Assembly (NCBI GenBank): GCA_002894685.1
Contig: NCRC01000018.1
Coordinates: 1-64,000, forward strand
Source: Salinivenus lutea
GTDB taxonomy: Bacteria; Bacteroidota; Rhodothermia; Rhodothermales; Salinibacteraceae
Length of the DNA: 64,000 bases
Direction: 5' to 3'
Shown: in pieces, positions 52,986-61,407 of the stretch
Position numbering within the stretch: position 1 is the stretch's first letter
Layout of the letters: each line of letters begins with the position of its first letter
Notes under the pieces: generated by a model
Database searches by the model: none
Told to the model about the DNA's origin: nothing
The model's input: only the letters and a program-made list of their open reading frames with translations
Program-made: the position numbers and the translations under genes

Positions 52986-55112
52986 ATGGCGCGTCGCATC
53001 GTCCTGCGTTCGGAGGAAGACCCGGATCGACCGCAGCCCGAAGACCTGACCATCGATTACGCGGCCGACCTGAACGAGCAGCAGTACGCCGCCGCCACGG
53101 CGGGCGACGGGCCGCTCCTCATCGTCGCCGGGGCCGGCACGGGCAAAACGCGCACCCTCATCTACCGCCTCGCCTACCTGGTGGAGACCGGCACGCGGCC
53201 CGGACAGATCGTGCTGCTCACCTTTACCCGCCGGGCGGCCCACGACATGACGGCCCGCGCCACCCAGCTGCTCGACGGGCGCTGCGAAAAGGTGCAGGGC
53301 GGCACCTTCCACGCCTTCTGCCTGCAGGTGCTGCGCCGCCACGCCCCCGCCCTCAACCTCCCCCGCAACTTTACGGTGCTCGACGCGGCGGACGCCGCCG
53401 ACGTGCTGAGCGTGCTGCGGGCCCGCGGCGACTACACGAGAGGCGAGGAGCGCTTTCCGCAGAAGCGGACGCTCTACAACATGTTCTCCGCGGCCACCAA
53501 CCGCGACGAGGCGCTCCACGAGGTGCTGGCCCGCCGCTACCCGCAGTTCAAGAGCCACTACAACGCCCTCAAGCAGCTCCAGAGCGCGTACCGCCGCTAC
53601 AAGCAGACGCACGGCCTGCTCGACTTCGACGACCTGCTGGAGCGCACGCTGGAGCTGTTCGAGGCGGACGACGACATCCGACAGCAGGTGGCGGGCCGCT
53701 GCAAGCACGTGCTCGTCGACGAGTACCAGGACACCAACGCCCTGCAGGCCGCCCTCGTGAAGCAGTTCGCCTCCGTGCACGGCAACGTCACCGTGGTGGG
53801 CGACGACGCGCAAAGCATCTACCGCTTCCGCGGGGCCGACTTCCGCAACATCTTCCGCTTCCCCGACGAGTACCCGAACGCCGAGGTCCTGAAGCTGGAA
53901 AAGAACTACCGCTCCACCCAGCCGATCCTGAACCTCGCCAACCACGTCATCGAGCAGGCGGATCGGTCGTACGACAAGGAGCTGTTCACCGACCAGGCCG
54001 AGGGCGACCTGCCCGCCCTCGTCCCCGCGGCCGACGGGGAGATGGAGGCCCGCTTCGTGGCCCAGATGGTCCTTCGCCTGCGGGAGAGCGGCGTGCCCCT
54101 CCGCGACCTCGCCGTGCTCTTCCGCAGCAGCCACAACGCGTACGACGTAGAGGTTGAGCTCAACCGGCGCAACATCCCGTTCGTGAAGTACGGCGGGATG
54201 AAGCTCAACGAGGCCGCCCACATCAAGGACGTGCTGGCCCACCTGAAGGTGGCGGAAAACCCACAGGACGCCGCCTCCTGGAACCGCATCCTGCAGCTCA
54301 TCCACGGCATCGGGCCCAAGACGGCCCAGGACCTGATCGACTGGGCGACGGAGGACGCCGACGACCCGTTCGTGCCGGGCGACGGCCTGCCGTTCTCCTC
54401 CCGCTACGTTGGCACGCTGAAGGAGCTCCTGGGCACGCTCCGCTCCATCCGCGACCCGGACCGGCCGGTGGCCGAGCAGGTCGAGACGGTGCTCGACTAC
54501 TACCAGCCGCTCTTCGAGGAGGAGTACGCGGAGGACCACCCGAAGCGCGCGCCCGACCTCGACCACCTGGCGGGCCTGGCGGCCAATTACGAGAGCCGCC
54601 AGCGCTTCCTCGAGTCCCTGGCGCTGGACCCCATCGAGCTTACGGCGCTGGAGCAGGAAGAGGCCGAGGACGACGAGCCGCCCCTCACGCTCTCCACGAT
54701 CCACTCGGCGAAGGGGCTCGAATTCCACACCGTCTTCCTCATCCGTGCGCTCGACGGCACACTCCCCTCCCGCCACGCCCTCCGCGAGGACGGCGGCACC
54801 GACGAGGAGCTGCGCCTCTTCTACGTCGCCTGCACGCGGGCCGAGGAGAACCTCTTCATCTCGTACCCCATGACGCAGTACCGCCGCTCCTTCGGGGAGT
54901 ACATGACCGACCCCAGCCGCTTCGTGGACGACATCCCCGAGGATGTGCTGGAGCCGGTGCAGCTGGTGGAGGAGGACGCCCCCGATCCCGACGACGCAGT
55001 GGAGGCCCCCGACGCGCCGCCCCCGCTGCCGTCCGGAAACGACGCCGACGCGTCCGACACGGACGAAGCGGCCGCCGATGCAGATGCCCCCGACGATGGT
55101 CTCCCCTTTTAG
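52986..55112 (+). CDS. UvrD/Rep-family DNA helicase
   Basis: Second superfamily 1A helicase in the window, 708 residues. L-N-E-Q-Q-Y-A-A-A (Q motif), G-A-G-T-G-K-T (49-55), L-T-F-T-R-R-A-A (Ia), D-E-Y-Q-D-T-N (II), V-G-D-D-A-Q-S-I-Y-R-F-R-G-A-D (III), Y-R-S-T-Q (IV), T-L-S-T-I-H-S-A-K-G (V) and Y-V-A-C-T-R-A (VI). It lacks the Tudor-like C-terminus of PcrA and ends in an acidic Pro/Asp-rich tail. Start ATG 52986 is preferred over GTG 52929. GNAT and rpiA follow closely (14 and 89 bases), so a transcription unit is likely. Confidence 0.92.
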   Translation: MARRIVLRSEEDPDRPQPEDLTIDYAADLNEQQYAAATAGDGPLLIVAGAGTGKTRTLIYRLAYLVETGTRPGQIVLLTFTRRAAHDMTARATQLLDGRCEKVQGGTFHAFCLQVLRRHAPALNLPRNFTVLDAADAADVLSVLRARGDYTRGEERFPQKRTLYNMFSAATNRDEALHEVLARRYPQFKSHYNALKQLQSAYRRYKQTHGLLDFDDLLERTLELFEADDDIRQQVAGRCKHVLVDEYQDTNALQAALVKQFASVHGNVTVVGDDAQSIYRFRGADFRNIFRFPDEYPNAEVLKLEKNYRSTQPILNLANHVIEQADRSYDKELFTDQAEGDLPALVPAADGEMEARFVAQMVLRLRESGVPLRDLAVLFRSSHNAYDVEVELNRRNIPFVKYGGMKLNEAAHIKDVLAHLKVAENPQDAASWNRILQLIHGIGPKTAQDLIDWATEDADDPFVPGDGLPFSSRYVGTLKELLGTLRSIRDPDRPVAEQVETVLDYYQPLFEEEYAEDHPKRAPDLDHLAGLAANYESRQRFLESLALDPIELTALEQEEAEDDEPPLTLSTIHSAKGLEFHTVFLIRALDGTLPSRHALREDGGTDEELRLFYVACTRAEENLFISYPMTQYRRSFGEYMTDPSRFVDDIPEDVLEPVQLVEEDAPDPDDAVEAPDAPPPLPSGNDADASDTDEAAADADAPDDGLPF

Positions 55113-55126
55113 CCCTCCGCCTCCCC

Positions 55127-55618
55127 ATGAGCCGTCCGAACACCGACTCGGGACGCACCGCGGCGGAGGGGGCGGACGTGCCCCTGACCATCGCCGAGGT
55201 GGGCCTCGACCGCCTCGATCTCATCCGCCGCCTCAACGTCGCGATTTTCGACGAGGAGCAGATCATCAAAACATTTGAGCGCGACGACCTGCTGATGCTC
55301 GTGGCCCGCTCGGAGGGCACCGCGGTCGGCTTCAAGCTCGGGTATCGGCTCGACCCGCGCTCGTTCTACAGCGCCAAGGGCGGCGTGCGCGAGGCCTACC
55401 GCCGCCGCGGCGTGGCCCGCGCCCTGCTCTACGCCATGCTCGACCTCGTCCGCGAGCGCGGCTACAACCGCTTCGTCTACGACACCTTCCCCAACAAGCA
55501 CCCGGGCATGACGGTGATGGGGCTCGACGAAGGCTTTCGTGTCATTCGCGCCGGCTACAGCCCCCGCTACCAGGACTACCGGCTGCGATTTGAATTGTCG
55601 CTGACGGACGACGCCTGA
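55127..55618 (+). CDS. GNAT-family N-acetyltransferase
   Basis: A 163-residue GNAT protein. The acetyl-CoA pyrophosphate loop is V-R-E-A-Y-R-R-R-G-V-A-R-A-L-L (about 88-102), preceded by the core strand G-F-K-L-G-Y-R. The C-terminal half continues with Y-N-R-F-V-Y-D-T and G-F-R-V. Substrate unknown (small molecule or protein N-terminus). It starts 14 bases after the helicase stop and precedes rpiA by 89 bases. Confidence 0.85.
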   Translation: MSRPNTDSGRTAAEGADVPLTIAEVGLDRLDLIRRLNVAIFDEEQIIKTFERDDLLMLVARSEGTAVGFKLGYRLDPRSFYSAKGGVREAYRRRGVARALLYAMLDLVRERGYNRFVYDTFPNKHPGMTVMGLDEGFRVIRAGYSPRYQDYRLRFELSLTDDA

Positions 55619-55707
55619 GGCGCTGCCCAACAGCCGCCGCGTCGATTTTGGGCGAGACGATGGTTACGTTCAGTCCACGCGCTCGTCTCACCAACGCCCT
55701 CGCCCCC

Positions 55708-56400
55708 ATGGATCGCGACGCCGCGAAACGGGCCGCCGGCACCCAGGCGGCCGCCCTCGTCGAAGACGGCATGTGTATCGGCCTCGGCACCGGATCGACC
55801 ACGGCCTACGCCCTTACCGCCCTCGGCCAGCGCATCGAGGACGAAGCCCTCGACGTGCGCGGCGTGCCCACCTCGTTCGCCGCCGAGCGCCGGGCCCGCT
55901 CCCTGAACATCCCCCTCACGACCCTCGACACCGATCCCCACCTCGACCTTGCGTTCGACGGGGCCGACGAGGTGGACCCGGACGGGCGCCTGATCAAGGG
56001 ACGCGGGGCGGCCCACACCCGCGAGAAGGTGGTGGCGACGCAGGCCGAGCGGTTTGCGGTGCTCGTCGACCCGACGAAACTCGTCGACCGCATCGGGAGC
56101 GAGCGCGTCCTGCCCGTCGAGGTGCTCCCCATGGCGGTCACGCCCGTCCTGCAGGCCCTGGACGACTGGGGCGCCGCCCCCACGCTCCGAATGGGCGACG
56201 CCAAAGACGGCCCCGTCGTCACCGATCAGGGATTTTGGGTCATCGACGCCGCCTTCCCGGACGCCATCCCCGATCCTGCGGCGCTCAACGACGCGCTCAA
56301 TGCCCGGCCCGGCGTGCTCGACCACGGGCTCTTCCTCGACCAGGCCACCGATGTGTTCGTCGGGCACCCGGACGGCTCCGTCGATCATCGGGCCGTGTAG
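55708..56400 (+). CDS. rpiA: ribose-5-phosphate isomerase A
   Basis: A 230-residue enzyme of the pentose phosphate pathway. G-T-G-S-T-T (27-32), D-G-A-D-E-V-D (84-90), K97 in L-I-K-G-R-G-A-A and E106 region match RpiA. The family usually has K-G-G-G-A-A; here the second Gly is Arg, a small variation in the active-site loop. ATG 55708 (M-D-R-D-A-A-K-R-A-A-G) is the family start; earlier in-frame ATGs at 55648 and 55660 would add a poor extension. Last gene before the convergent tonB unit. Confidence 0.93.
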   Translation: MDRDAAKRAAGTQAAALVEDGMCIGLGTGSTTAYALTALGQRIEDEALDVRGVPTSFAAERRARSLNIPLTTLDTDPHLDLAFDGADEVDPDGRLIKGRGAAHTREKVVATQAERFAVLVDPTKLVDRIGSERVLPVEVLPMAVTPVLQALDDWGAAPTLRMGDAKDGPVVTDQGFWVIDAAFPDAIPDPAALNDALNARPGVLDHGLFLDQATDVFVGHPDGSVDHRAV

Positions 56401-56422
56401 CTCCCGCCAGCGCACCGCAAAT

Positions 56423-56458
56423 AAAAAAGCGCACCGCGGCGCGGGGCCACGGTGCGCT
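56423..56458 (-). terminator. intrinsic terminator of tonB
   Basis: On the minus strand AGCGCACCG (56458-56450) pairs perfectly with CGGTGCGCT (56436-56428), followed by T6 (complement of the A-run 56423-56428). It lies 24 bases after the tonB stop (56482). The convergent rpiA stop is at 56400. Confidence 0.88.
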
Positions 56459-56481
56459 CATCGTAAGGTGCCGTCAACGCT

Positions 56482-57141
56482 CTACTGGAGGCGGAAGGTC
56501 ACCGGAAGGGACATCTGCACCTTCACGGCCTTGCCTCGCTGCTTCCCGGGCTTAAACTTCATTTCCTTCACCGCCCGCATCGCCTCCTGGTTGAGGAGCT
56601 TGTGCACCCCGCGCGTCACTTTCGGGTTCTTTACGTTGCCTTCCTCGTCGACCACGAACTGAACGAACACCCGGCCCTCAATGCCCGCCTTGCGGGCAAA
56701 GTCGGGATACTCAACTTCCTCGTTGAGCGCCTTCATGCCGCCGATGAGCTCCGGCTGGTTCTCCACAACGACGAAGACCTCCTGCTCTTCCTCCTCTTCC
56801 TCATCGTCGCCGGGCGGGGGGCCCTGGTTGGTGTCGAGCCGATCGTCGAGGTCGAGCGACGCGTCGAAGTCCGCCTCATTCTCAATCACCTCGTTGTTCG
56901 GGACCTCGACCGGAACCGGGGGCTTCGGCGGGGGCGGGGGCTCGGTCTCTTGTTCGGTCTGCTGAATTTCTTCCATGTCAACGACCTCCTGCTCCTCCAT
57001 TTGCACCTCGAAGCTTTGCCCCGTCTGGATGTCGACGCGGACCGCGACGATGAGGAGGACCAGGGAAAGTACCAGCCCTGCTTCCACGAACAGGGGATAC
57101 TTGTTTCGAAGGTTGGCGCTATCAGTTTTGCGCAGTGGCAT
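56482..57141 (-). CDS. tonB: energy transducer TonB
   Basis: A 219-residue protein. Short cytoplasmic N-terminus, one inner-membrane helix (about 17-36), an acidic segment with a Pro-rich P-P-P-P-P-K-P-P spacer (about 69-80) and a very acidic stretch (D-D then six Glu, about 112-119). The C-terminal TonB domain (about 135-219) has Y-P-D-F-A-R-K-A-G-I-E-G-R-V-F-V-Q-F-V-V and F-K-P-G-K-Q-R-G-K-A-V. It transmits proton-motive force to TonB-dependent outer-membrane receptors. No exbB/exbD is adjacent. Well-defined terminator downstream. Confidence 0.93.
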   Translation of the reverse strand: MPLRKTDSANLRNKYPLFVEAGLVLSLVLLIVAVRVDIQTGQSFEVQMEEQEVVDMEEIQQTEQETEPPPPPKPPVPVEVPNNEVIENEADFDASLDLDDRLDTNQGPPPGDDEEEEEEQEVFVVVENQPELIGGMKALNEEVEYPDFARKAGIEGRVFVQFVVDEEGNVKNPKVTRGVHKLLNQEAMRAVKEMKFKPGKQRGKAVKVQMSLPVTFRLQ

Positions 57142-57269
57142 GAGTACAATCGCCGTTGTGCTCGGAAGCGCGGGGGACCTGTCGCGAGTGGACAGGGACT
57201 GTGCATAAAAGCACGTACCACTACCCCACCTTCACGTGAATGTTTCGAGACGGTGGGGGCGGAGACGCA

Positions 57270-57698
57270 TCACATCCGCGTCGAATGCTCAACCGACTCC
57301 TCCCCGTCGCCCACGGTGTACCCGTAGCCGCCAACGGCAAGGCTGAGCCCCACCAGATTGGCCAGCAGGTCGTACGGATCGCCCATGCGCCGAATGGGCG
57401 CCACCTGTTGGAGCACCTCGGTGCCCGCCGCCACGCCGACCCCAATCGCGAAGACGCCGGCCGTCCACCGCCACAGCACCGCCCGGTCGGCGGCCGCGTC
57501 CGGGGGACAAAGGGCCCGCATCCAGAGCCCGCCGAAGCCCGCAAAGAGCACAACGTGGACGACCTTGTCCATTCCCACCGCCGGCTGAACCGACGACAGG
57601 GTGCTCGCCGGGATCAGGCACGCCGCCACAATCCCGATCGTCCATAGCAGGGCCGCGGCGCGGTAATGCGTCGTGGTGAGAAACGATCGCGGATCCAT
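57270..57698 (-). CDS. VanZ-like membrane protein
   Basis: A 142-residue membrane protein with four helices (about 12-32, 46-63, 74-92, 113-130). The family pattern D-K-V-V-H-V-V-L-F-A-G-F-G-G and the E-V-L-Q-Q-V-A-P-I-R-R-M-G-D-P-Y-D-L-L-A-N-L-V-G motif are typical of VanZ-like domains. Function in the family is unknown beyond teicoplanin resistance in enterococci. It lies 41 bases from the nnr gene on the same strand. Confidence 0.85.
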   Translation of the reverse strand: MDPRSFLTTTHYRAAALLWTIGIVAACLIPASTLSSVQPAVGMDKVVHVVLFAGFGGLWMRALCPPDAAADRAVLWRWTAGVFAIGVGVAAGTEVLQQVAPIRRMGDPYDLLANLVGLSLAVGGYGYTVGDGEESVEHSTRM

Positions 57699-57739
57699 TC
57701 AATCAAGAGGGTTGGGAGAGGGGAGCGACATCCGGACCG

Positions 57740-59356
57740 TCACCGGCGGCTCGTCCCCGCCGGATCGCCCGTCCGTTCGGCCGTGGCACGGGGAAGCTCG
57801 TCGATGAGGTCCGAGGCATTCATGGTGCGCGCATCGCGGGTCCGGGCGTATCGGCGGGCCGCGGCGCCGCCCAGGTGCAGCGCCGTCGCGGCCGCTTCGA
57901 GCGGGGGGAGGCCCTGCGCCAGCAGCCCGACGCACTGCCCCGCCAACACGTCCCCCGTGCCGGCGGTGGCGAGGGCCGGAGTGCCCGTGCTGCCGACGAG
58001 GGTGCGCCCGTCGGGGGCGGCGACGAGGCTGGGGCTTCCCTTCAGGAGCAACACCACATTCCAGCGCTGCGCGTACTCCTGCACGACCCGCACCCGATCC
58101 GTAAGGTCGACCTCGTCCTCTGCCAGGCGCCGAAACTCCCCGGCGTGCGGCGTCAGGATCCAGCGGCCGTCGGCGCGGGGCAGGAGGGCGTCCGCGTGGC
58201 CCGCCAGGGCATTCAGGGCATCCGCATCCAGGACGAGCGGGCGGTCCGTCGCGTCGACCAGGCGGCGGACGGCCCGCTCGGTGCTCTCGGCCCGTCCCAG
58301 GCCGGGACCGACCAGCACGGCATCCGCCCGTGCCTCCGCCACCGACTCGCGCAGCCCCTCCGGGTCGAGCCCCCCGTCCGCGGCCGTCGGAAGGGGGCGC
58401 GTAGGGATGGACGGCGTGGCCCCCGCAAGGGTGGACTGAATCGTGTCGGGGCCGGCGCAGGTGACGTAGCCGGCCCCGCTCCGCTCGGCGGCCTGTGAGG
58501 CCATCGTGGGCGCCCCGGAGAAGCGCGGCGACCCGCCCACCACGAGGGCCGTGCCCACGCTGTACTTGTACGCGTCTTGTCCCCGCCCGGGCCACCACCG
58601 GCGCACCGCCGCGTCCGTCGTTTGCCGGACGCAGCCGGGCGCCGCGGCGGCCGCGTCCATCACGAACGCCGGGATGCCGATGTCCACCACGTCCACCGCC
58701 CCGGCCCGCGACGGCCCCTCGCCAACCAGCAGGCCCACCTTCGGCGCCGCCATGGTGACGGTCCGATCCGCCGCCACGGCCACGCCCATCGCCTCGCCCG
58801 TGTCGCTGTGGAGCCCCGTCGGGACGTCCAGGGCGACAACCGGCACGTCCCGCTCGGTGAGCCACTCCACCATCCCGCGGATTGGCGCGCGAAGGGCACT
58901 CGTGAGCCCGGTGCCGAGCAGGGCGTCGACGTAGAGGCGCGCCCCCTCCCGCCCGGCAAGCGCACGGGCGTCGGCGTCCTCCGCAATGAGGAGGCGGTCG
59001 GCCCCGGCACTCTCCCGCTGCAGGGTGCGGAGCAGCGTAAGGTTGTGAGCCGTCTCGTCGCTCAGTTCGTCGGGCGGGGCGGCCAGAACCACCTGCACGC
59101 GGGCCCCGGCGGAGAAGAGGTGGCGCGCGACCACGAGGCCGTCGCCGCCATTGTTGCCCTTGCCGCAGAGAATCGTCACCGTGTCGTCGTCCAGCGGCCC
59201 GTAGGCGTCCCGAATGCGGTCGGCGCAGCCGCGCCCGGCCACCTCCATGAGCGTGCGGCTCGGCAGCCCAAACTCCTCCATGGTGCGGCGGTCCGCCGTC
59301 CGCATGGCCTCGGCCGTGAGGGCGGGCGGACACGGGGTTGCAGTCGCGACATCCAT
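57740..59356 (-). CDS. nnr: bifunctional NAD(P)HX epimerase/dehydratase
   Basis: A 538-residue fusion. The N-terminal epimerase domain (about 8-230) has G-N-N-G-G-D-G-L-V and L-D-V-P-T-G-L-H. The C-terminal ADP-dependent dehydratase (about 245-525, ribokinase fold) has G-S-P-R-F-S-G-A-P, G-P-G-L-G, L-T-P-H-A-G-E-F and the G-T-G-D-V-L-A-G anion hole with catalytic Asp. It repairs hydrated NAD(P)H by converting R and S forms and dehydrating S. Located before the VanZ-like gene, after the Ig-domain lipoprotein gene (45 bases). Confidence 0.94.
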   Translation of the reverse strand: MDVATATPCPPALTAEAMRTADRRTMEEFGLPSRTLMEVAGRGCADRIRDAYGPLDDDTVTILCGKGNNGGDGLVVARHLFSAGARVQVVLAAPPDELSDETAHNLTLLRTLQRESAGADRLLIAEDADARALAGREGARLYVDALLGTGLTSALRAPIRGMVEWLTERDVPVVALDVPTGLHSDTGEAMGVAVAADRTVTMAAPKVGLLVGEGPSRAGAVDVVDIGIPAFVMDAAAAAPGCVRQTTDAAVRRWWPGRGQDAYKYSVGTALVVGGSPRFSGAPTMASQAAERSGAGYVTCAGPDTIQSTLAGATPSIPTRPLPTAADGGLDPEGLRESVAEARADAVLVGPGLGRAESTERAVRRLVDATDRPLVLDADALNALAGHADALLPRADGRWILTPHAGEFRRLAEDEVDLTDRVRVVQEYAQRWNVVLLLKGSPSLVAAPDGRTLVGSTGTPALATAGTGDVLAGQCVGLLAQGLPPLEAAATALHLGGAAARRYARTRDARTMNASDLIDELPRATAERTGDPAGTSRR

Positions 59357-59401
59357 CGTTGGGGGGGAAACAGGGAGTGAGAGAGCGAGTAGGGGCCGGC
59401 C

Positions 59402-61315
59402 TTACGGGCGGCCGGGTGCGGTCGTGTCGGCGGGCGCCGTCGTGTCCCGCGGAGCGGCGGCGTTCGGGGCGGCGGCCGTCGTGTCGGGCGGGGCCAGGCG
59501 CAGCAGCGGAACCCGGAGCGGCCCCGGCAGCACGGTGGTCCAGCGCGGGCGCGCCTCCGTCGGGCCGCTGCTCCACGTGAGCGGCTCGGGCGGCTCGTAG
59601 GGCTGCACCTGCCCGCCGTCCCACCGCTCGTTGCCGTTTCGGTCGAGCGCCGCCCGGAATCGATACGCTCCCTCGGGCAGCCGGCGAAACACGAACGTGC
59701 TGCCGGCCGCCACCGTCTGCCGACGCGAGTCGACCGGGAGCGCCGTGTCGCCGGGGCGCAGCTCCACCAGCATCTCTGCCGCCGAGTCGGCCGGGGCGCT
59801 CGTCGTGTCCCGCGCCGCCCGGGCAGGGACCCGTTCCAGGGCGGCCACCCGGAGGGTGGTGTCGGAGCGGAGGGCCCGCCCTTCCAGCGCCCCCAGCCGG
59901 CGCGACGAGACGCGATAGAACCGACGCTGATACGTGGTGTCGGGCCCCCCGGGACGGGCCGCGACGCGAACCTCGAGCCTCTCGCCCGGCCCCAGCGGCG
60001 GGTCCATCGACAGGCGATACGTCCGCCCGTCGTCGCTGCTGAGGGTGTACGACCGGGCCGCGCCCGTGGTGTCCCCCACGAACAGGCGCTCGCGGAGGTC
60101 GGCGCTGTCGGGGGCCTGGTTGAACCGCACCCCGGGCGCGGTCCCCGGAAGAAGCGGGTAGAAATCCGCCGTGTCCGGGGACGCCTCCGCCGGCACGAAG
60201 GTGCGGAAGCGAGTCTGTACCGTGTCCTCCTGCGGCGGGGCCCGGAACCGCGCCGTGTCGGGGCGGAGGGGCTGCCCCAGCGTATCGGTCACGAGCGCCG
60301 GCCCGAGGGCCACCTCGTGGCGGGTCGAGTCCATCGGCTCCGTCCGCAGCACAATTGTGTTGGCCCGATCGGGGGCGGCATAGACGGCCGTCACCGGCAC
60401 GCGGGTGCCCGCCGTCGAGTCGCGGAGGGTCCACGCCTCGGGCTGTCGGGTGCCCAGGCGCACCGGCTCGTTGAAGCTGAGGCGCAGGCGTTGGCGGCTG
60501 CGCGCGGTCGCCTGCTGCAGGGCGGGCCCGGTCGTATCAATCCGCGTGAGGAGCCAGGGCACGGGCACCTCGGCGGCGCCACTATCCGCCGGCAGGGCCG
60601 GGTGCGGCGGGGGCGCAACCGCCTCGCCGGGGTCGGGGCGCCGGTTGCGGTTGTTGTCGCGGACCGCCACGACGTAGTAGCGCTGTTCGCGCAGGTAGTC
60701 GAACGAAAAGCGCCCCTCCTCGCCGGTCTGCGTACGGTAGGCCGGCTGCTCGGGGAGCGGGTCGGGCGCCCGGGCCGCCCCCGTGTCCGGCGTTGCGTAG
60801 GCGAACACGTCCACCCCGCTCTGGGCGTCGCCCCGGCGCGGCGTCACCACCCGCCCGACCAGCTCGCCCTGGTTGATGCGCGGCCCCGTCGCGAAGGCGA
60901 GCGTGATCGGCTCCTCGAGCGACACCCCGCGCGCGTCCGAGAGGTCCGTGCTGAGCGACACGATGTAGGTGGTGCTGTCGCGGAGCGTCGTGGGCAACTC
61001 GATCCGCACCGTGCGCCCGCTCCAGTCGAACCGGAGGCGCCCCTCCACGCTCGGCGTAAGGGACAGGGCCTCGGACAGCGTGGTGCGCTCCACGTACTCC
61101 GAAAACGTGAGACGAATCGACTGGGTCTCCGTCGGCACGTTCACCGTGTCGCTCGTCGGCCGGGACGACGCGATGGACGGGGGCGTCGTGTCGCGCGGGC
61201 CGCCGCTCGGGGCCACCGGGTTGGCGCACTGCACCAGCAGGGCGGCCGCCGCGAGGACAAGAACGGCACGGAGCCAGGCACTGAACACGCCGCTGCGGAG
61301 GGGAAGCGAAGACAA
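59402..61315 (-). CDS. Ig-like-domain lipoprotein
   Basis: A 637-residue secreted protein. N-terminal hydrophobic run ends in L-L-V-Q-C (C30), a lipobox. Directly after comes an SbsA/Big_5 Ig-like domain: G-P-R-D-T-T-P-P near residue 40 and L-T-F-S-E-Y-V, the typical start in Bacteroidota lipoproteins. Further beta-rich domains follow, each with similar L-S-F-N-E-P-V segments, and a Thr/Ala/Pro-rich C-terminal tail with repeated A-P-x-D-T-T-A. It may be surface- or periplasm-exposed and adhesion- or wall-linked. Function unknown. Co-directional with gdhA upstream (92 bases). Confidence 0.86.
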   Translation of the reverse strand: MSSLPLRSGVFSAWLRAVLVLAAAALLVQCANPVAPSGGPRDTTPPSIASSRPTSDTVNVPTETQSIRLTFSEYVERTTLSEALSLTPSVEGRLRFDWSGRTVRIELPTTLRDSTTYIVSLSTDLSDARGVSLEEPITLAFATGPRINQGELVGRVVTPRRGDAQSGVDVFAYATPDTGAARAPDPLPEQPAYRTQTGEEGRFSFDYLREQRYYVVAVRDNNRNRRPDPGEAVAPPPHPALPADSGAAEVPVPWLLTRIDTTGPALQQATARSRQRLRLSFNEPVRLGTRQPEAWTLRDSTAGTRVPVTAVYAAPDRANTIVLRTEPMDSTRHEVALGPALVTDTLGQPLRPDTARFRAPPQEDTVQTRFRTFVPAEASPDTADFYPLLPGTAPGVRFNQAPDSADLRERLFVGDTTGAARSYTLSSDDGRTYRLSMDPPLGPGERLEVRVAARPGGPDTTYQRRFYRVSSRRLGALEGRALRSDTTLRVAALERVPARAARDTTSAPADSAAEMLVELRPGDTALPVDSRRQTVAAGSTFVFRRLPEGAYRFRAALDRNGNERWDGGQVQPYEPPEPLTWSSGPTEARPRWTTVLPGPLRVPLLRLAPPDTTAAAPNAAAPRDTTAPADTTAPGRP

Positions 61316-61407
61316 TCGACAGGGAAGACGTGGAACGGGGCGCCGGAAGCGAACGGTTCCCCGTTGCCCGCCGGCTGCGCCCCGTTTTCACGTCCCCGCG
61401 GCCCGGC

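Noticed and set aside
57226-57241. parS-like site containing TTCACGTGAA
   Set aside because: Only the central ten bases match the 16-base parS consensus, and the outer GT/AC bases are wrong. A single partial match 4.5 kb from parA is weak evidence.
57699-60434. Very long minus-strand frame of 911 codons, and similar frames at 12091-14532, 28073-30358 and 52863-54776
   Set aside because: They overlap well-supported genes (nnr and the Ig lipoprotein; sdhA; M1 peptidase; helicase). Their translations are Arg/Pro/Ala/Gly- or Val/His/Leu-rich without motifs, as expected of shadow frames in GC-rich coding DNA.
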